In this document: piece by piece, positions 1 through 6,735 of the stretch
How the letters are laid out: each line of letters begins with the position of its first letter
Numbering within the stretch: position 1 is the first letter of the stretch
From: Bacteroidia bacterium
Lineage (GTDB): Bacteria > Bacteroidota > Bacteroidia > NS11-12g > UBA955
Reading direction: 5' to 3'
NCBI GenBank assembly: GCA_020848595.1
Contig: JADLHV010000253.1
Span: forward strand, 1 to 10,175
Length of the DNA stretch: 10,175 bases
Notes under the pieces: generated by a model
Seen by the model: only the letters and a program-made list of their open reading frames with translations
Databases searched by the model: none
What the model was told of the DNA's origin: nothing
Made by a program: the position numbers and the translations under genes

Positions 1-402
1 GACTTAGCTAAAAAACTCCTCGAAAAAGGATTTGAAGTTATTTTGCTTGGAGGAGAACAAGAAAATGCAAGAAATCTTGAAATTGCACAATTAAGCGGTG
101 CAAAATACTTAGGATTCTTTCCACTTCCTCAATTTATCAACTTAATTGATCAATGTGACCTAGTTGTTACTCAAGTTACTATGGGAATGCATTTAACACT
201 TGGACTTCAGAAGAAAATAGTATTAATGAATAACATCTTCAATCCGAATGAATTTGATTTATTTGGAAATGGTCAAATTATAATGCCCGACAAAGAATGT
301 ATTTGTTTTTACCGTGGTCAATGTAAGTTGGGTGAAACTTGCATGAAAGACCTACCTGTAGAAAAAGTTATGAACGCTGTCGAAGTGGTCATATCAAATT
401 AA
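1..402 (+). CDS. Glycosyltransferase family 9 (heptosyltransferase-like), C-terminal part, 5' end outside window
   Basis: The first 133 codons seen are open from base 1, so the gene begins upstream of the window. The visible part is the C-terminal Rossmann half of a GT9 (GT-B fold) transferase. It has a beta-strand ending in LLGGEQE (nucleotide-sugar domain entry), then CDLVVTQVTMGMHLTLGL, the donor-site helix region where GT9 enzymes carry D-S/T-x2-H-type residues, then NNIFNPNEFDLFGNG. Near the end is a cysteine cluster, CICFYRGQCKLGETCM (C-x-C-x5-C-x4-C), as in many GT9 members. The family moves heptose or similar sugars onto lipopolysaccharide or other surface glycans at the inner face of the cytoplasmic membrane. 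The exact donor and acceptor cannot be told from this half. The next gene starts about 16 nt after the stop, so co-transcription is likely. The family call is confident; the substrate is not. Confidence 0.8.
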   Translation, partial: DLAKKLLEKGFEVILLGGEQENARNLEIAQLSGAKYLGFFPLPQFINLIDQCDLVVTQVTMGMHLTLGLQKKIVLMNNIFNPNEFDLFGNGQIIMPDKECICFYRGQCKLGETCMKDLPVEKVMNAVEVVISN

Positions 403-418
403 CATTGATTGCCTAAAT

Positions 419-895
419 TTGCCTTTGAAATTGAGCCAAAAAGATTTCAATAGTGTCATCATCCCGCCTAAGATAGCAGGCATAAAAGCCAACCTTCCTA
501 TGTACCATCTCGCCTGGCAGATAAACAGGAGTTTTAACATGGATTTGGTTTGTAGCCTCGATTGGGAAAAGGAAATAAATCTCCCTTTGAAAACCACTAG
601 CTTTCATCAACATTATTTTGACACCTTTGAAGATGTCGAATTAAATTGGCATTTATTAAGAAACAAAGGCAACGAAACTTGGTTTTTCCAATCTAAGCCA
701 CTTTTTGATTTTATGCTGATTTGCAATGGTGACGATATTTATGGCTATTTCGAAAAAGCTGTTGCGGCTTTAAAACAAAACTCTAAAATTGAATTTGTGC
801 ATCCTTTCGATTTTAGTTTAATTAAAAGTAAAGATGCCTTTTTTAAAAACATACTTAAAACAAAACTGTATATAGAAGATCTCTCTCATGTATAA
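419..895 (+). CDS. IPExxxVDY-family small protein, TTG start, overlaps pyk
   Basis: 158 residues if it starts at the TTG at 419. There is no in-frame ATG until residue 28, inside the conserved part, so a non-ATG start is needed; TTGs at 425 and 431 are equally possible. From memory of the family, members begin with K-L-x4-F, followed by a helix ending in LAWxIN and a Y-x6-W-x-L-x-N-K block. Here these appear as LKLSQKDF (3-10), YHLAWQIN (29-36) and YFDTFEDVELNWHLLRNKG (66-84). The name-giving motif is degenerate: FQSKPLFDF at residues 90-98, keeping only the aspartate and an aromatic. The following strand FMLICNGDD matches the usual end of the domain. No signal peptide or membrane segment is seen, so it is probably cytosolic. 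The function of the family is unknown. Its stop overlaps the pyk start by 8 bp (ATG at 888, stop at 893-895), which suggests translational coupling. This placement beside pyk recurs in Bacteroidota, as I recall it. Confidence 0.7.
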   Translation: MPLKLSQKDFNSVIIPPKIAGIKANLPMYHLAWQINRSFNMDLVCSLDWEKEINLPLKTTSFHQHYFDTFEDVELNWHLLRNKGNETWFFQSKPLFDFMLICNGDDIYGYFEKAVAALKQNSKIEFVHPFDFSLIKSKDAFFKNILKTKLYIEDLSHV

Positions 896-2321
896 AAATA
901 ATTTCAACAGAACCAAAATTGTAGCCACTATTGGCCCAGCTACCGAATCAAAAGAAAATTTGCGCCAATTAGTCCTCGCTGGCCTCGATGTCTGCAGAAT
1001 TAATTCCTCACATGGCTCGCACGAAGACCATTTAAAAGTTATCCAAAACATTAGAGCAATCAATGCCGAACTCAATTCGGATGTTTGCATTCTCCAAGAT
1101 TTACAAGGTCCTAAACTTAGATTAGGAATGGTTGAAAACGATGGTGTAGAAGTAAAAGAAGGCAGCAAAATCATTTTAACTAGTAAAGAAATGATTGGAA
1201 ATGCTGAAAGAATCTGTATACGATATGCCAATCTAGCTCAAGATGTTAAACCCGGTGAATTCATTCTTATTGATGATGGTAAAATTGAAATTAAAATTGA
1301 TGCAATTCTGAATGAAACAGATGTCGAAGCTTCTGTTATAACAGGTGGTGTACTAAAATCAAAAAAAGGTTTCAATTTACCTCATACCGATGTCTCGTTT
1401 CCGAGCTTAACTGAAAAAGATATTGCTGATTTAGAATTTGGTCTTGCCAATGATGTCGAATGGGTTGGACTCAGTTTTGTTCGCACGGCTGAAGATATCG
1501 TCGACTTAAAAAACAGAATTAAAGCTTCCGGAAAACCAACTAGAGTAGTAGCAAAAATTGAAAAACCTGAAGCTGTTAAAAATATTGATGCTATCATTAA
1601 TGTAGCCGATGCGATTATGGTTGCTCGTGGAGACCTAGGTGTCGAAATGCCATTACAAGATTTACCTCTCATTCAAAAAAACATCATTGAAAAATGTATA
1701 AACCACGCTAAACCAGTTATTGTAGCTACTCAAATGATGGAATCTATGATATTAAATCCTACGCCTACTCGTGCCGAAGTAAGTGATGTTGCAAATGCTG
1801 TTTTAGACGGTGCAGATGCCGTGATGTTGAGTGCCGAAACCAGCGTTGGATTGTATCCTATTAAAGTAGTAGAAACCATGGAGAAAATTATCAAAGACGT
1901 TGAAAAGGATAGACGCGTTTACTTTAAAGGCGCTAAGCCAACTTCTAATAGCGATACTTTTATCTCCGACGAAATTTGCTTTACAGCAGTTAGAATGAGC
2001 GATCACTTAAAAGCTAAATCTATTGTAGGCATGACCAGGTCTGGTTATTCGGCTTTAGAAATCTCTTCTTATAGACCGAAAGCAAATATTTATATATTCA
2101 CCAACAATATTCCATTACTCAAAGCCATGAGCTTAGTATGGGGCGTTAGAGGCTTCTTTTATGACGAATATGTCAGTACAGATCAAACTTTTACTGATGT
2201 AATAGAAAGATTGAAAGAAAATGAATTGGTGAGCAAAGATGATATTGTTATTCACACTGCTAGTATGCCAATTCTAAAAAAATCTATGGCTAATAGTATC
2301 AAAATAAGTATTGTAGATTAG
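888..2321 (+). CDS. pyk: Pyruvate kinase
   Basis: Converts phosphoenolpyruvate and ADP to pyruvate and ATP, the last step of glycolysis, in the cytosol. The 477 residues are full length for the bacterial enzyme. The (beta/alpha)8 barrel opens with TKIVATIGPAT (9-19) and the R37-I-N39-S-S41-H42 substrate and cation segment. The B domain spans roughly residues 80-170. The catalytic Lys lies in AKIEKPE (K223), with metal ligands E225 and D249 (MVARGDLG, 244-251). T281 sits in ATQMMESM, followed by PTPTRAEVSDVANAVLDGADAVMLSAET. The C domain (about 350-477) ends with HTASMPILKKSMAN. DLQGPKLRLG (71-80) carries Leu, Gln, Lys and Leu at rabbit positions 113, 114, 117 and 120, the pattern of K+-independent enzymes. 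The gene overlaps the upstream IPExxxVDY-like gene by 8 bp and lies 14 nt before a secreted L,D-transpeptidase-fold gene. No internal promoter was seen. Confidence 0.97.
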   Translation: MYKNNFNRTKIVATIGPATESKENLRQLVLAGLDVCRINSSHGSHEDHLKVIQNIRAINAELNSDVCILQDLQGPKLRLGMVENDGVEVKEGSKIILTSKEMIGNAERICIRYANLAQDVKPGEFILIDDGKIEIKIDAILNETDVEASVITGGVLKSKKGFNLPHTDVSFPSLTEKDIADLEFGLANDVEWVGLSFVRTAEDIVDLKNRIKASGKPTRVVAKIEKPEAVKNIDAIINVADAIMVARGDLGVEMPLQDLPLIQKNIIEKCINHAKPVIVATQMMESMILNPTPTRAEVSDVANAVLDGADAVMLSAETSVGLYPIKVVETMEKIIKDVEKDRRVYFKGAKPTSNSDTFISDEICFTAVRMSDHLKAKSIVGMTRSGYSALEISSYRPKANIYIFTNNIPLLKAMSLVWGVRGFFYDEYVSTDQTFTDVIERLKENELVSKDDIVIHTASMPILKKSMANSIKISIVD

Positions 2322-2335
2322 GCGTTATAGTAGAG

Positions 2336-3094
2336 ATGAGACTGGGAATATTAATCATTTTACTTTTACCATTCAGTATAGTATTTGCTCAACCACAAGT
2401 GCTTACAGAGAAACAATTAGGTAATCAAAGGGTCTGGAATGCCCGCATGTGCAGCGATGATACACTTCGTCAACTCTTTGCATCTAAACAACTTCAGTAT
2501 CCACCTAAATTCATTTACTGGCGTGTTTTTAAAAAAGAAAAACAAATGGAACTTTGGGCTGCAGATAGTGTTCACCACCGTTATAAATTGATTAAAACTT
2601 ATTCTGTCGTAACACTTTCTGGCACTTTAGGACCTAAACGTACGGAAGGTGATTATCAAGTACCAGAGGGATATTATCATATCAATCAATATAACCCTTA
2701 TAGTAATTTTTTATTATCCTATAAAGTGTCTTATCCTAACAAAAGTGATAGCATATTAGGCGCTAAAGGTCGATATGGTGGTCAAATATTTGTACATGGT
2801 GATAGTTTAACTATAGGTTGTTTGCCGATGAGCGATAGAGTAATTAAAGAACTTTATTGGTGCAATATTCAAGCTCAAAATAACAAAGATACTAACTACC
2901 ATATTCCAATTCATATTTATCCTTGCCGAATGGAAGCTTCTAATTGGGCTTATCTCAAATCGTATTTTAACTTTGACCCTTCTCGATTAGAATTTTGGCG
3001 TAATCTTCAAGATGGCTATAACTTCTTTGAAGTGATGCGAACACCTCCAAAATTAGTCGTCGACAACACCGGTCGTTACGTCGTTAAATATTAA
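2336..3094 (+). CDS. Secreted L,D-transpeptidase-fold (YkuD) protein, YafK/DpaA-like
   Basis: 252 residues with a clear signal peptide: M-R, a hydrophobic core at residues 3-17, and likely cleavage after FAQ (about 19). It would act in the periplasm on peptidoglycan. The catalytic segment is FVHGDSLTIGCLPMSD (152-167), giving His154 and Cys162. The short His-to-Cys spacing and the M-S/T-D tail resemble the E. coli YafK/DpaA (LdtF) branch (VHG..VSVGC.AMT) rather than the longer HG-x(n)-SxGCIR of classical transpeptidases. The usual Ser before GC is Thr159. GTLGPKRTEGDYQVPEGYY (96-114) matches the strand before the active site where these proteins read G-P-K-x2-G-D-x-Q-T/V-P-E-G. E. coli DpaA is an amidase that releases Braun lipoprotein from peptidoglycan, so hydrolysis is as possible as cross-linking here. 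The gene follows pyk by 14 nt, probably in the same transcript. Confidence 0.85.
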   Translation: MRLGILIILLLPFSIVFAQPQVLTEKQLGNQRVWNARMCSDDTLRQLFASKQLQYPPKFIYWRVFKKEKQMELWAADSVHHRYKLIKTYSVVTLSGTLGPKRTEGDYQVPEGYYHINQYNPYSNFLLSYKVSYPNKSDSILGAKGRYGGQIFVHGDSLTIGCLPMSDRVIKELYWCNIQAQNNKDTNYHIPIHIYPCRMEASNWAYLKSYFNFDPSRLEFWRNLQDGYNFFEVMRTPPKLVVDNTGRYVVKY

Positions 3095-3116
3095 AATTGA
3101 TTCAAGCTCAATTTTT
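3093..3116 (+). terminator. Possible AT-rich intrinsic terminator after the pyk/L,D-transpeptidase unit
   Basis: AAAATTGA (3093-3100), a 7-nt loop, then TCAATTTT (3108-3115) form a perfect 8-bp inverted repeat whose 3' arm runs into five Ts. It overlaps the stop codon of the L,D-transpeptidase gene. The stem has only two G-C pairs, so it is weak by the E. coli standard. The position at the end of the unit and before the next promoter supports the call. Confidence 0.4.
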
Positions 3117-3163
3117 AATCCGACTTCTTTATTGAGTATAAATTTCATTACTTTCAGATTGAT

Positions 3164-3194
3164 TTTGAATTTCAATTGGCCGAACTTAACTTTG
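3164..3194 (+). promoter_or_regulatory. Bacteroidota-type promoter for the methyltransferase gene
   Basis: TTTG (3164-3167), a 19-nt spacer, then TAACTTTG (3187-3194). This fits the Bacteroidota housekeeping-sigma form TTTG-N19-TAnnTTTG exactly. The -7 box ends 5 nt before the ATG at 3200, so the transcript should be leaderless or nearly so. It also decides the start: a TTG at 3176 would lie upstream of the -7 box. Confidence 0.7.
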
Positions 3195-3199
3195 TCCTT

Positions 3200-3931
3200 A
3201 TGAAGGATGTTTCCGAAAACGTACAGAATACTTACGACAACCAATATAAGAACAGTGACGCTGAATGGAGACGTTTAGGTGGTTTGCAGAAATCAGGTAA
3301 CATTATTAAACTTTGCAGTAAGCTCAATGCAAAAAACATGTTGGATGTTGGATCTGGAGATGGTGCTGTGCTCTCATTCCTTGACAAAAACAACTTCTGT
3401 CCTAAAATAGATAGTCTAGAAATCTCAGATTCTGGCATTGAACGTATCAAATCACTGAATCTAAAACATTTAAATGCTGTAACTAAATTCGATGGTTATA
3501 ACATCCCTTTTCAAGATAAATCATTTGAATTAGCCACTTGCAGCCATGTGCTCGAACATGTAGAACACCCACGACTACTTCTTCGCGAAATAGCCCGTGT
3601 ATCTCAATATCAATTTTTCGAAATTCCAATCGATTTTAGCTTTTTCGTTGATAATAAAATGAAACATTATCTCGATTACGGACATATCAATATTTTTACT
3701 CCAGCTCTATTTAAATTCCTCCTAAAAAGCGAAGGTTTCCAAGTTTTAGATGAAGAATTTATCTTCTTATCTAATGACTTAATCCGTTTTGCTTATAAAG
3801 GCAATACAAGTAAAATATTAGCTCAGAAAATCAAGAATTTTTTAATCTCTTCTAGCCCATATAGAAAGGTAAAACCAAGTGCTTATACAGTGTTATGTCA
3901 GCACGATGGGCAGGGATTAAAAATTTTTTAA
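3200..3931 (+). CDS. Class I SAM-dependent methyltransferase (Methyltransf_11 type)
   Basis: 243 residues from the ATG at 3200. The frame stays open upstream to a TTG at 3176, but the -7 promoter box lies between the two, so the ATG is preferred. The SAM-binding Rossmann core is clear: motif I LDVGSGDG (48-55), the acidic end of strand 2 in SLEISDSG (E74), then YNIPFQDKSFELATCSHVLEHVEHP (100-124), the motif II/III region of ubiE-like Methyltransf_11 domains. After the core, YLDYGHINIFTPALFKFLLKSEGF (157-180) matches the G-H-x3-F-T/S-P-x2-L segment common in methyltransferases acting on sugars, lipids or small molecules. The C-terminal 50 residues are basic and carry no known motif. No signal peptide or membrane span is seen. 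The substrate is unknown; nearby envelope genes make a glycan or lipid target possible but unproved. It appears monocistronic and runs convergently into the LytTR regulator gene. Confidence 0.85.
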   Translation: MKDVSENVQNTYDNQYKNSDAEWRRLGGLQKSGNIIKLCSKLNAKNMLDVGSGDGAVLSFLDKNNFCPKIDSLEISDSGIERIKSLNLKHLNAVTKFDGYNIPFQDKSFELATCSHVLEHVEHPRLLLREIARVSQYQFFEIPIDFSFFVDNKMKHYLDYGHINIFTPALFKFLLKSEGFQVLDEEFIFLSNDLIRFAYKGNTSKILAQKIKNFLISSSPYRKVKPSAYTVLCQHDGQGLKIF

Positions 3932-3974
3932 GTGCCTTTTTCCTCTATTATTTTTCTCAAATCAAGTTAATTGG

Positions 3975-4730
3975 TTAAACCTTTCTTACATTAAAATAGC
4001 GTAATAAATGTTTTTTCTTTGATTTAGAAACATATTCAATATCACTTTCATTTAACGTTACAAATGCTCTGATCCCTGGCTTGTAATAACTTACATGATC
4101 GAGATTTACAATACAAGAATGATGTATCCTTAAAAATTTCATTTCCTTTAGTAAATCTTCAAACACTCCAATATTTTTAGATGTATAAATACGTTTATCT
4201 TCCTTTAAATATATTTCCGAGTAGGCGCCGTCTGACTTAATCTTTACGATATGATTGAGTTCTATTGGACGCATTCTATCACCTTCCCATACCATGACGG
4301 TATTAGAACTCTGAGTTTTGAGTTTTCCCTTAAATTGTTCATCCAAATTTAGAATTGATTGACTATGGCTAAATGAGCAAAATCGTTTTATCGAACGTTG
4401 AAGATCTAAAGATAAATTCGATCTTAAAACAAAGTCAAAAGCACCTTCTTGAATTACCTTAAGGGCATCAATTAAATTATTAGAAATACATATAGTAGGT
4501 AACTCAAATATTTTATTCATTTCTAATTGTTCTGAAAGATTCTGTTCATCAAAAAATGGCTCTGTAATCAATAAATTTGGGCCTTCGGTACTTAATAGAA
4601 ACTTTAATTCCTTACTATTCCTAACTCTTATTAATTGAATTGTCCTATCTATTGCAAAGAGGATATTTTCTACTAAACGATATTCCTCCTCACATAACAT
4701 TACAAGTATTTTCATAATTTTATTCGACAT
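3975..4730 (-). CDS. LytTR DNA-binding response regulator with degenerate receiver
   Basis: 251 residues from the ATG at 4730; an internal Met at residue 6 (MKILV) is an alternative start. The C-terminal half (about 145-250) is a LytTR DNA-binding domain: IVKIKSDGAYSEIYL (161-175), then FLRIHHSCIVNLDHVS (199-214), the F-x-R-I-H-x-S-x-I-V-N hallmark, and a final VSKSKKKHLLRYF. The N-terminal half (6-115) has receiver-like spacing, but the phosphorylation residues are lost. L12-C13 replace the acidic pair, PNLLITEP (51-58) puts Glu57 where the phospho-Asp is expected, Ser83 stands for the switch Thr, and Arg103 for the conserved Lys. It probably acts without phosphorylation or with a fixed active-like receiver. 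No histidine kinase is next to it. The ALDH7 gene lies 116 bp upstream on the same strand, so read-through is possible. Its targets are unknown. Confidence 0.85.
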   Translation of the reverse strand: MSNKIMKILVMLCEEEYRLVENILFAIDRTIQLIRVRNSKELKFLLSTEGPNLLITEPFFDEQNLSEQLEMNKIFELPTICISNNLIDALKVIQEGAFDFVLRSNLSLDLQRSIKRFCSFSHSQSILNLDEQFKGKLKTQSSNTVMVWEGDRMRPIELNHIVKIKSDGAYSEIYLKEDKRIYTSKNIGVFEDLLKEMKFLRIHHSCIVNLDHVSYYKPGIRAFVTLNESDIEYVSKSKKKHLLRYFNVRKV

Positions 4731-4769
4731 GCATTATTCGAAAATAGCAGTCAAATTCGAGAATTTTGA
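4721..4769. repeat. Short direct repeats and near-palindrome upstream of the LytTR gene
   Basis: TATTCGA occurs at 4721-4727 and 4735-4741 (14 bp apart), and AATTCGA at 4754-4760. The last copy lies in an inverted repeat, AAATTC-GA-GAATTT (4753-4766), nearly extended to TCAAATTC/GAATTTTGA. The set spans the start codon and the upstream region of the LytTR gene. LytTR proteins generally bind paired direct repeats, so this could be an autoregulatory site. The units are short and the DNA is AT-rich, so chance is not excluded. Confidence 0.3.
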
Positions 4770-4846
4770 GCATAGATTACCCAAATAGTCAATTTACTTG
4801 ACGTATAAGACAATTTCCTTTATAGAAGGAATAATAAATTAATAGA

Positions 4847-6385
4847 TTAAAAATCGAACTTAATACCTTGCGCTAATGGCATTGTATTAGAATAATTAAT
4901 AGTATTAGTTTGACGGCGCATGTAAGCTTTCCAACTATCACTGCCGCTTTCTCTACCACCACCAGTTTCCTTTTCACCTCCAAAAGCACCACCAATTTCG
5001 GCACCACTTGTTCCAATATTTACATTTGCGATACCACAATCGCTGCCCACAGCTGATAGAAAGAATTCAGATTCGCGTATATTATTTGTAAAAATTGCAG
5101 AGCTTAATCCTTGCTTAACATCGTTATGCATGGCCATTGCTTCACTAATCTTACCAAACTTCATAACGTATAATATAGGTGCAAATGTTTCATCCTGAAC
5201 AATTTTATAGGTATTACGGGCTTCACAAATAGCAGGTTGAACATAACAACCGCTCTCGTATCCAGAGCCTTTAAGGACTTTGCCTCCAAATAATATTTTT
5301 CCACCCGACTTTTTCAATTGCTCCAAAGCATTTAAATATTTATCAACGGCATCTTTATCAATCAATGGTCCCATATGATTCGATTCATCTAAGGGATCTC
5401 CAATTTTAATTTGTTTGTAAGCTTTGATTAATTTTTTAAGAAACTCATCATAAATTTTCTCATGTACAATAATTCTACGAGTTGTTGTGCAACGCTGTCC
5501 CGCTGTGCCTACTGCTCCAAAAACGACTGCTCTTAAAGCCATGCCTAAGTCGGCATTATCGGTAATTATAATGGCATTATTACCACCTAATTCTAATAAA
5601 CTTCTTCCTAATCTTTCAGCAACAATTTTACCAACCGAACGTCCCATTGCAGTACTGCCAGTAGCAGAAATTAGAGCTATTCTTTTATCTTCAGCTAATT
5701 GACGACCAATTTCTGCGTCACCATTAATCAAAGTAAAAATCCCCTCTGGAAGTTTGTTCTTTTCAAGCACAGATTTCATTAAATTCATGCAAGCCACTGC
5801 CGATAATGGCGTCTTTTCGGAAGGTTTCCAAACTGTAACATTACCACAAACTGCAGCAATCATAGCATTCCAACTCCAAACTGCAACAGGAAAATTAAAT
5901 GCCGAAATTATCCCAACAACTCCTAGTGGATGCCATTGCTCATACATTCTATGATTTGGTCGTTCGCTGTGCATTGTTAATCCATATAATTGACGACTTA
6001 AACCCACCGCATAATCACAAATATCAATCATCTCCTGAACCTCACCTTTACCTTCTTGAAGACTTTGTCCCATTTCATAACTCACTAAAGCGCCTAAAGC
6101 ATCTTTGTTTTCGCGCAATACTTCGCCGTATTGTCTTACAATTTCTCCGCGTTTAGGGGCTGGAATACTCCTCCATATTCCAAATGCATCTGTTGCACGT
6201 TTCATTACTGCTTCATACTCAGTAATAGTGGCATACACAATGGTTCCTACTTTTTTACCGTCTACTGGCGACACAATATTTCGGTGTTTGCTTCCAACGG
6301 CGCTAATCCAATTTACACCCGTACACACGCTCTCGCTTACTTTACGGATGCCTAATTGCTTCAATACCTGGGTCATGTTTGGCAT
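4847..6385 (-). CDS. ALDH7-family aldehyde dehydrogenase (probable aminoadipate-semialdehyde / piperideine-6-carboxylate dehydrogenase)
   Basis: 512 residues, the usual size. It is an NAD(P)-dependent, cytosolic dehydrogenase. The catalytic Cys is C299 in GTAGQRCTTTRR, the general base is E265 in LLELGG, the oxyanion Asn is N164 in AFNFP, and WKPSE (186-190) and GSTAMG (243-248) bind the cofactor. The C-terminal block NIGTSGAEIGGAFGGEKETGGGRESGSDSWKAYMRR (456-491) and LAQGIKF are hallmarks of ALDH7 (antiquitin; bacterial AmaB/Pcd). This branch oxidises alpha-aminoadipate 6-semialdehyde, in equilibrium with piperideine-6-carboxylate, to aminoadipate during lysine breakdown. No other lysine gene is in the window, so the pathway role rests on the family. 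A second Met at residue 4 is an alternative start. A -7-like TAAATTTG ends 4 nt before the first ATG. The LytTR gene lies 116 bp downstream. Confidence 0.9.
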   Translation of the reverse strand: MPNMTQVLKQLGIRKVSESVCTGVNWISAVGSKHRNIVSPVDGKKVGTIVYATITEYEAVMKRATDAFGIWRSIPAPKRGEIVRQYGEVLRENKDALGALVSYEMGQSLQEGKGEVQEMIDICDYAVGLSRQLYGLTMHSERPNHRMYEQWHPLGVVGIISAFNFPVAVWSWNAMIAAVCGNVTVWKPSEKTPLSAVACMNLMKSVLEKNKLPEGIFTLINGDAEIGRQLAEDKRIALISATGSTAMGRSVGKIVAERLGRSLLELGGNNAIIITDNADLGMALRAVVFGAVGTAGQRCTTTRRIIVHEKIYDEFLKKLIKAYKQIKIGDPLDESNHMGPLIDKDAVDKYLNALEQLKKSGGKILFGGKVLKGSGYESGCYVQPAICEARNTYKIVQDETFAPILYVMKFGKISEAMAMHNDVKQGLSSAIFTNNIRESEFFLSAVGSDCGIANVNIGTSGAEIGGAFGGEKETGGGRESGSDSWKAYMRRQTNTINYSNTMPLAQGIKFDF

Positions 6386-6695
6386 ACTGCAAATTTAAGC
6401 ATATTTGAGATGAATTGGTAATGGTGATTTTGCTTTTTTGGGATTTGTATTCTAAATATTTTAAGAGATTTTACAATTCTTACCTTTTCGTAATAATTAA
6501 GTGGCTCTTCTTTTAAGTCTTTCTTATACTATTTATTTTATACAGGTTACTGATTTCCAAAAGTTATTAAGTTTCTAATAAATTATCCTATAAAAAAGAG
6601 CTTAAAGATATAATCCCTACTCTCCAATTTTAATCTATTGATTTAAGCCCTAACTATGATTATAAAGGAATGCTATTCAATTTTAGCATCTTAAA
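6386..6695. other. Intergenic region between divergent ALDH7 and outer-membrane protein genes
   Basis: About 310 bp of AT-rich sequence with no credible gene on either strand; open frames are very short. It holds the ALDH7 -7 box at its left edge and ends at the promoter of the rightward gene. A small dyad, TGCTA (6671-6675) / TAGCA (6684-6688), lies just upstream of the rightward -33 box and could be an operator, though 5-bp arms are close to chance. No RNA gene was recognised. Confidence 0.5.
6390..6397 (-). promoter_or_regulatory. Candidate -7 box for the ALDH7 gene
   Basis: On the minus strand TAAATTTG fits TAnnTTTG and ends 4 nt before the ATG at 6385, 13 nt before the alternative ATG at 6376. 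No TTG is seen at the expected -33 distance, so it is weaker than the other promoters here. If used, transcription would start at or beside the first ATG, giving a leaderless message or favouring the second Met. Confidence 0.4.
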
Positions 6696-6726
6696 TTGTT
6701 AAGTATTACTTTTTTTTATATATTTG
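6696..6726 (+). promoter_or_regulatory. Bacteroidota-type promoter for the outer-membrane protein gene, T8 tract in spacer
   Basis: TTG (6696-6698), a 20-nt spacer, then TATATTTG (6719-6726). The box ends 9 nt before the ATG at 6736, so the leader is only a few nt long. A run of eight Ts (6710-6717) sits within the spacer. The last three bases of the -7 box are an in-frame TTG, which could be mistaken for a start codon. Confidence 0.65.
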
Positions 6727-6735
6727 AATCAAATT

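Noticed and set aside
818..1231. Open frame of 137 codons on the minus strand across the pyk 5' end
   Set aside because: It is antisense to clearly conserved pyk codons, and its translation resembles no family.
3176..3199. TTG start extending the methyltransferase by 8 residues
   Set aside because: The -7 box TAACTTTG (3187-3194) lies between this TTG and the ATG at 3200, so the TTG would not be in the transcript.
4815..4831. Inverted repeat TTCCTT / AAGGAA downstream of the ALDH7 gene
   Set aside because: A 6-bp stem with 5-nt loop but no T-run on the minus strand; too weak to call a terminator.
5487..6398. Several plus-strand open frames across the ALDH7 gene
   Set aside because: They are antisense to a full-length conserved dehydrogenase and overlap one another in different frames; no domain is seen.
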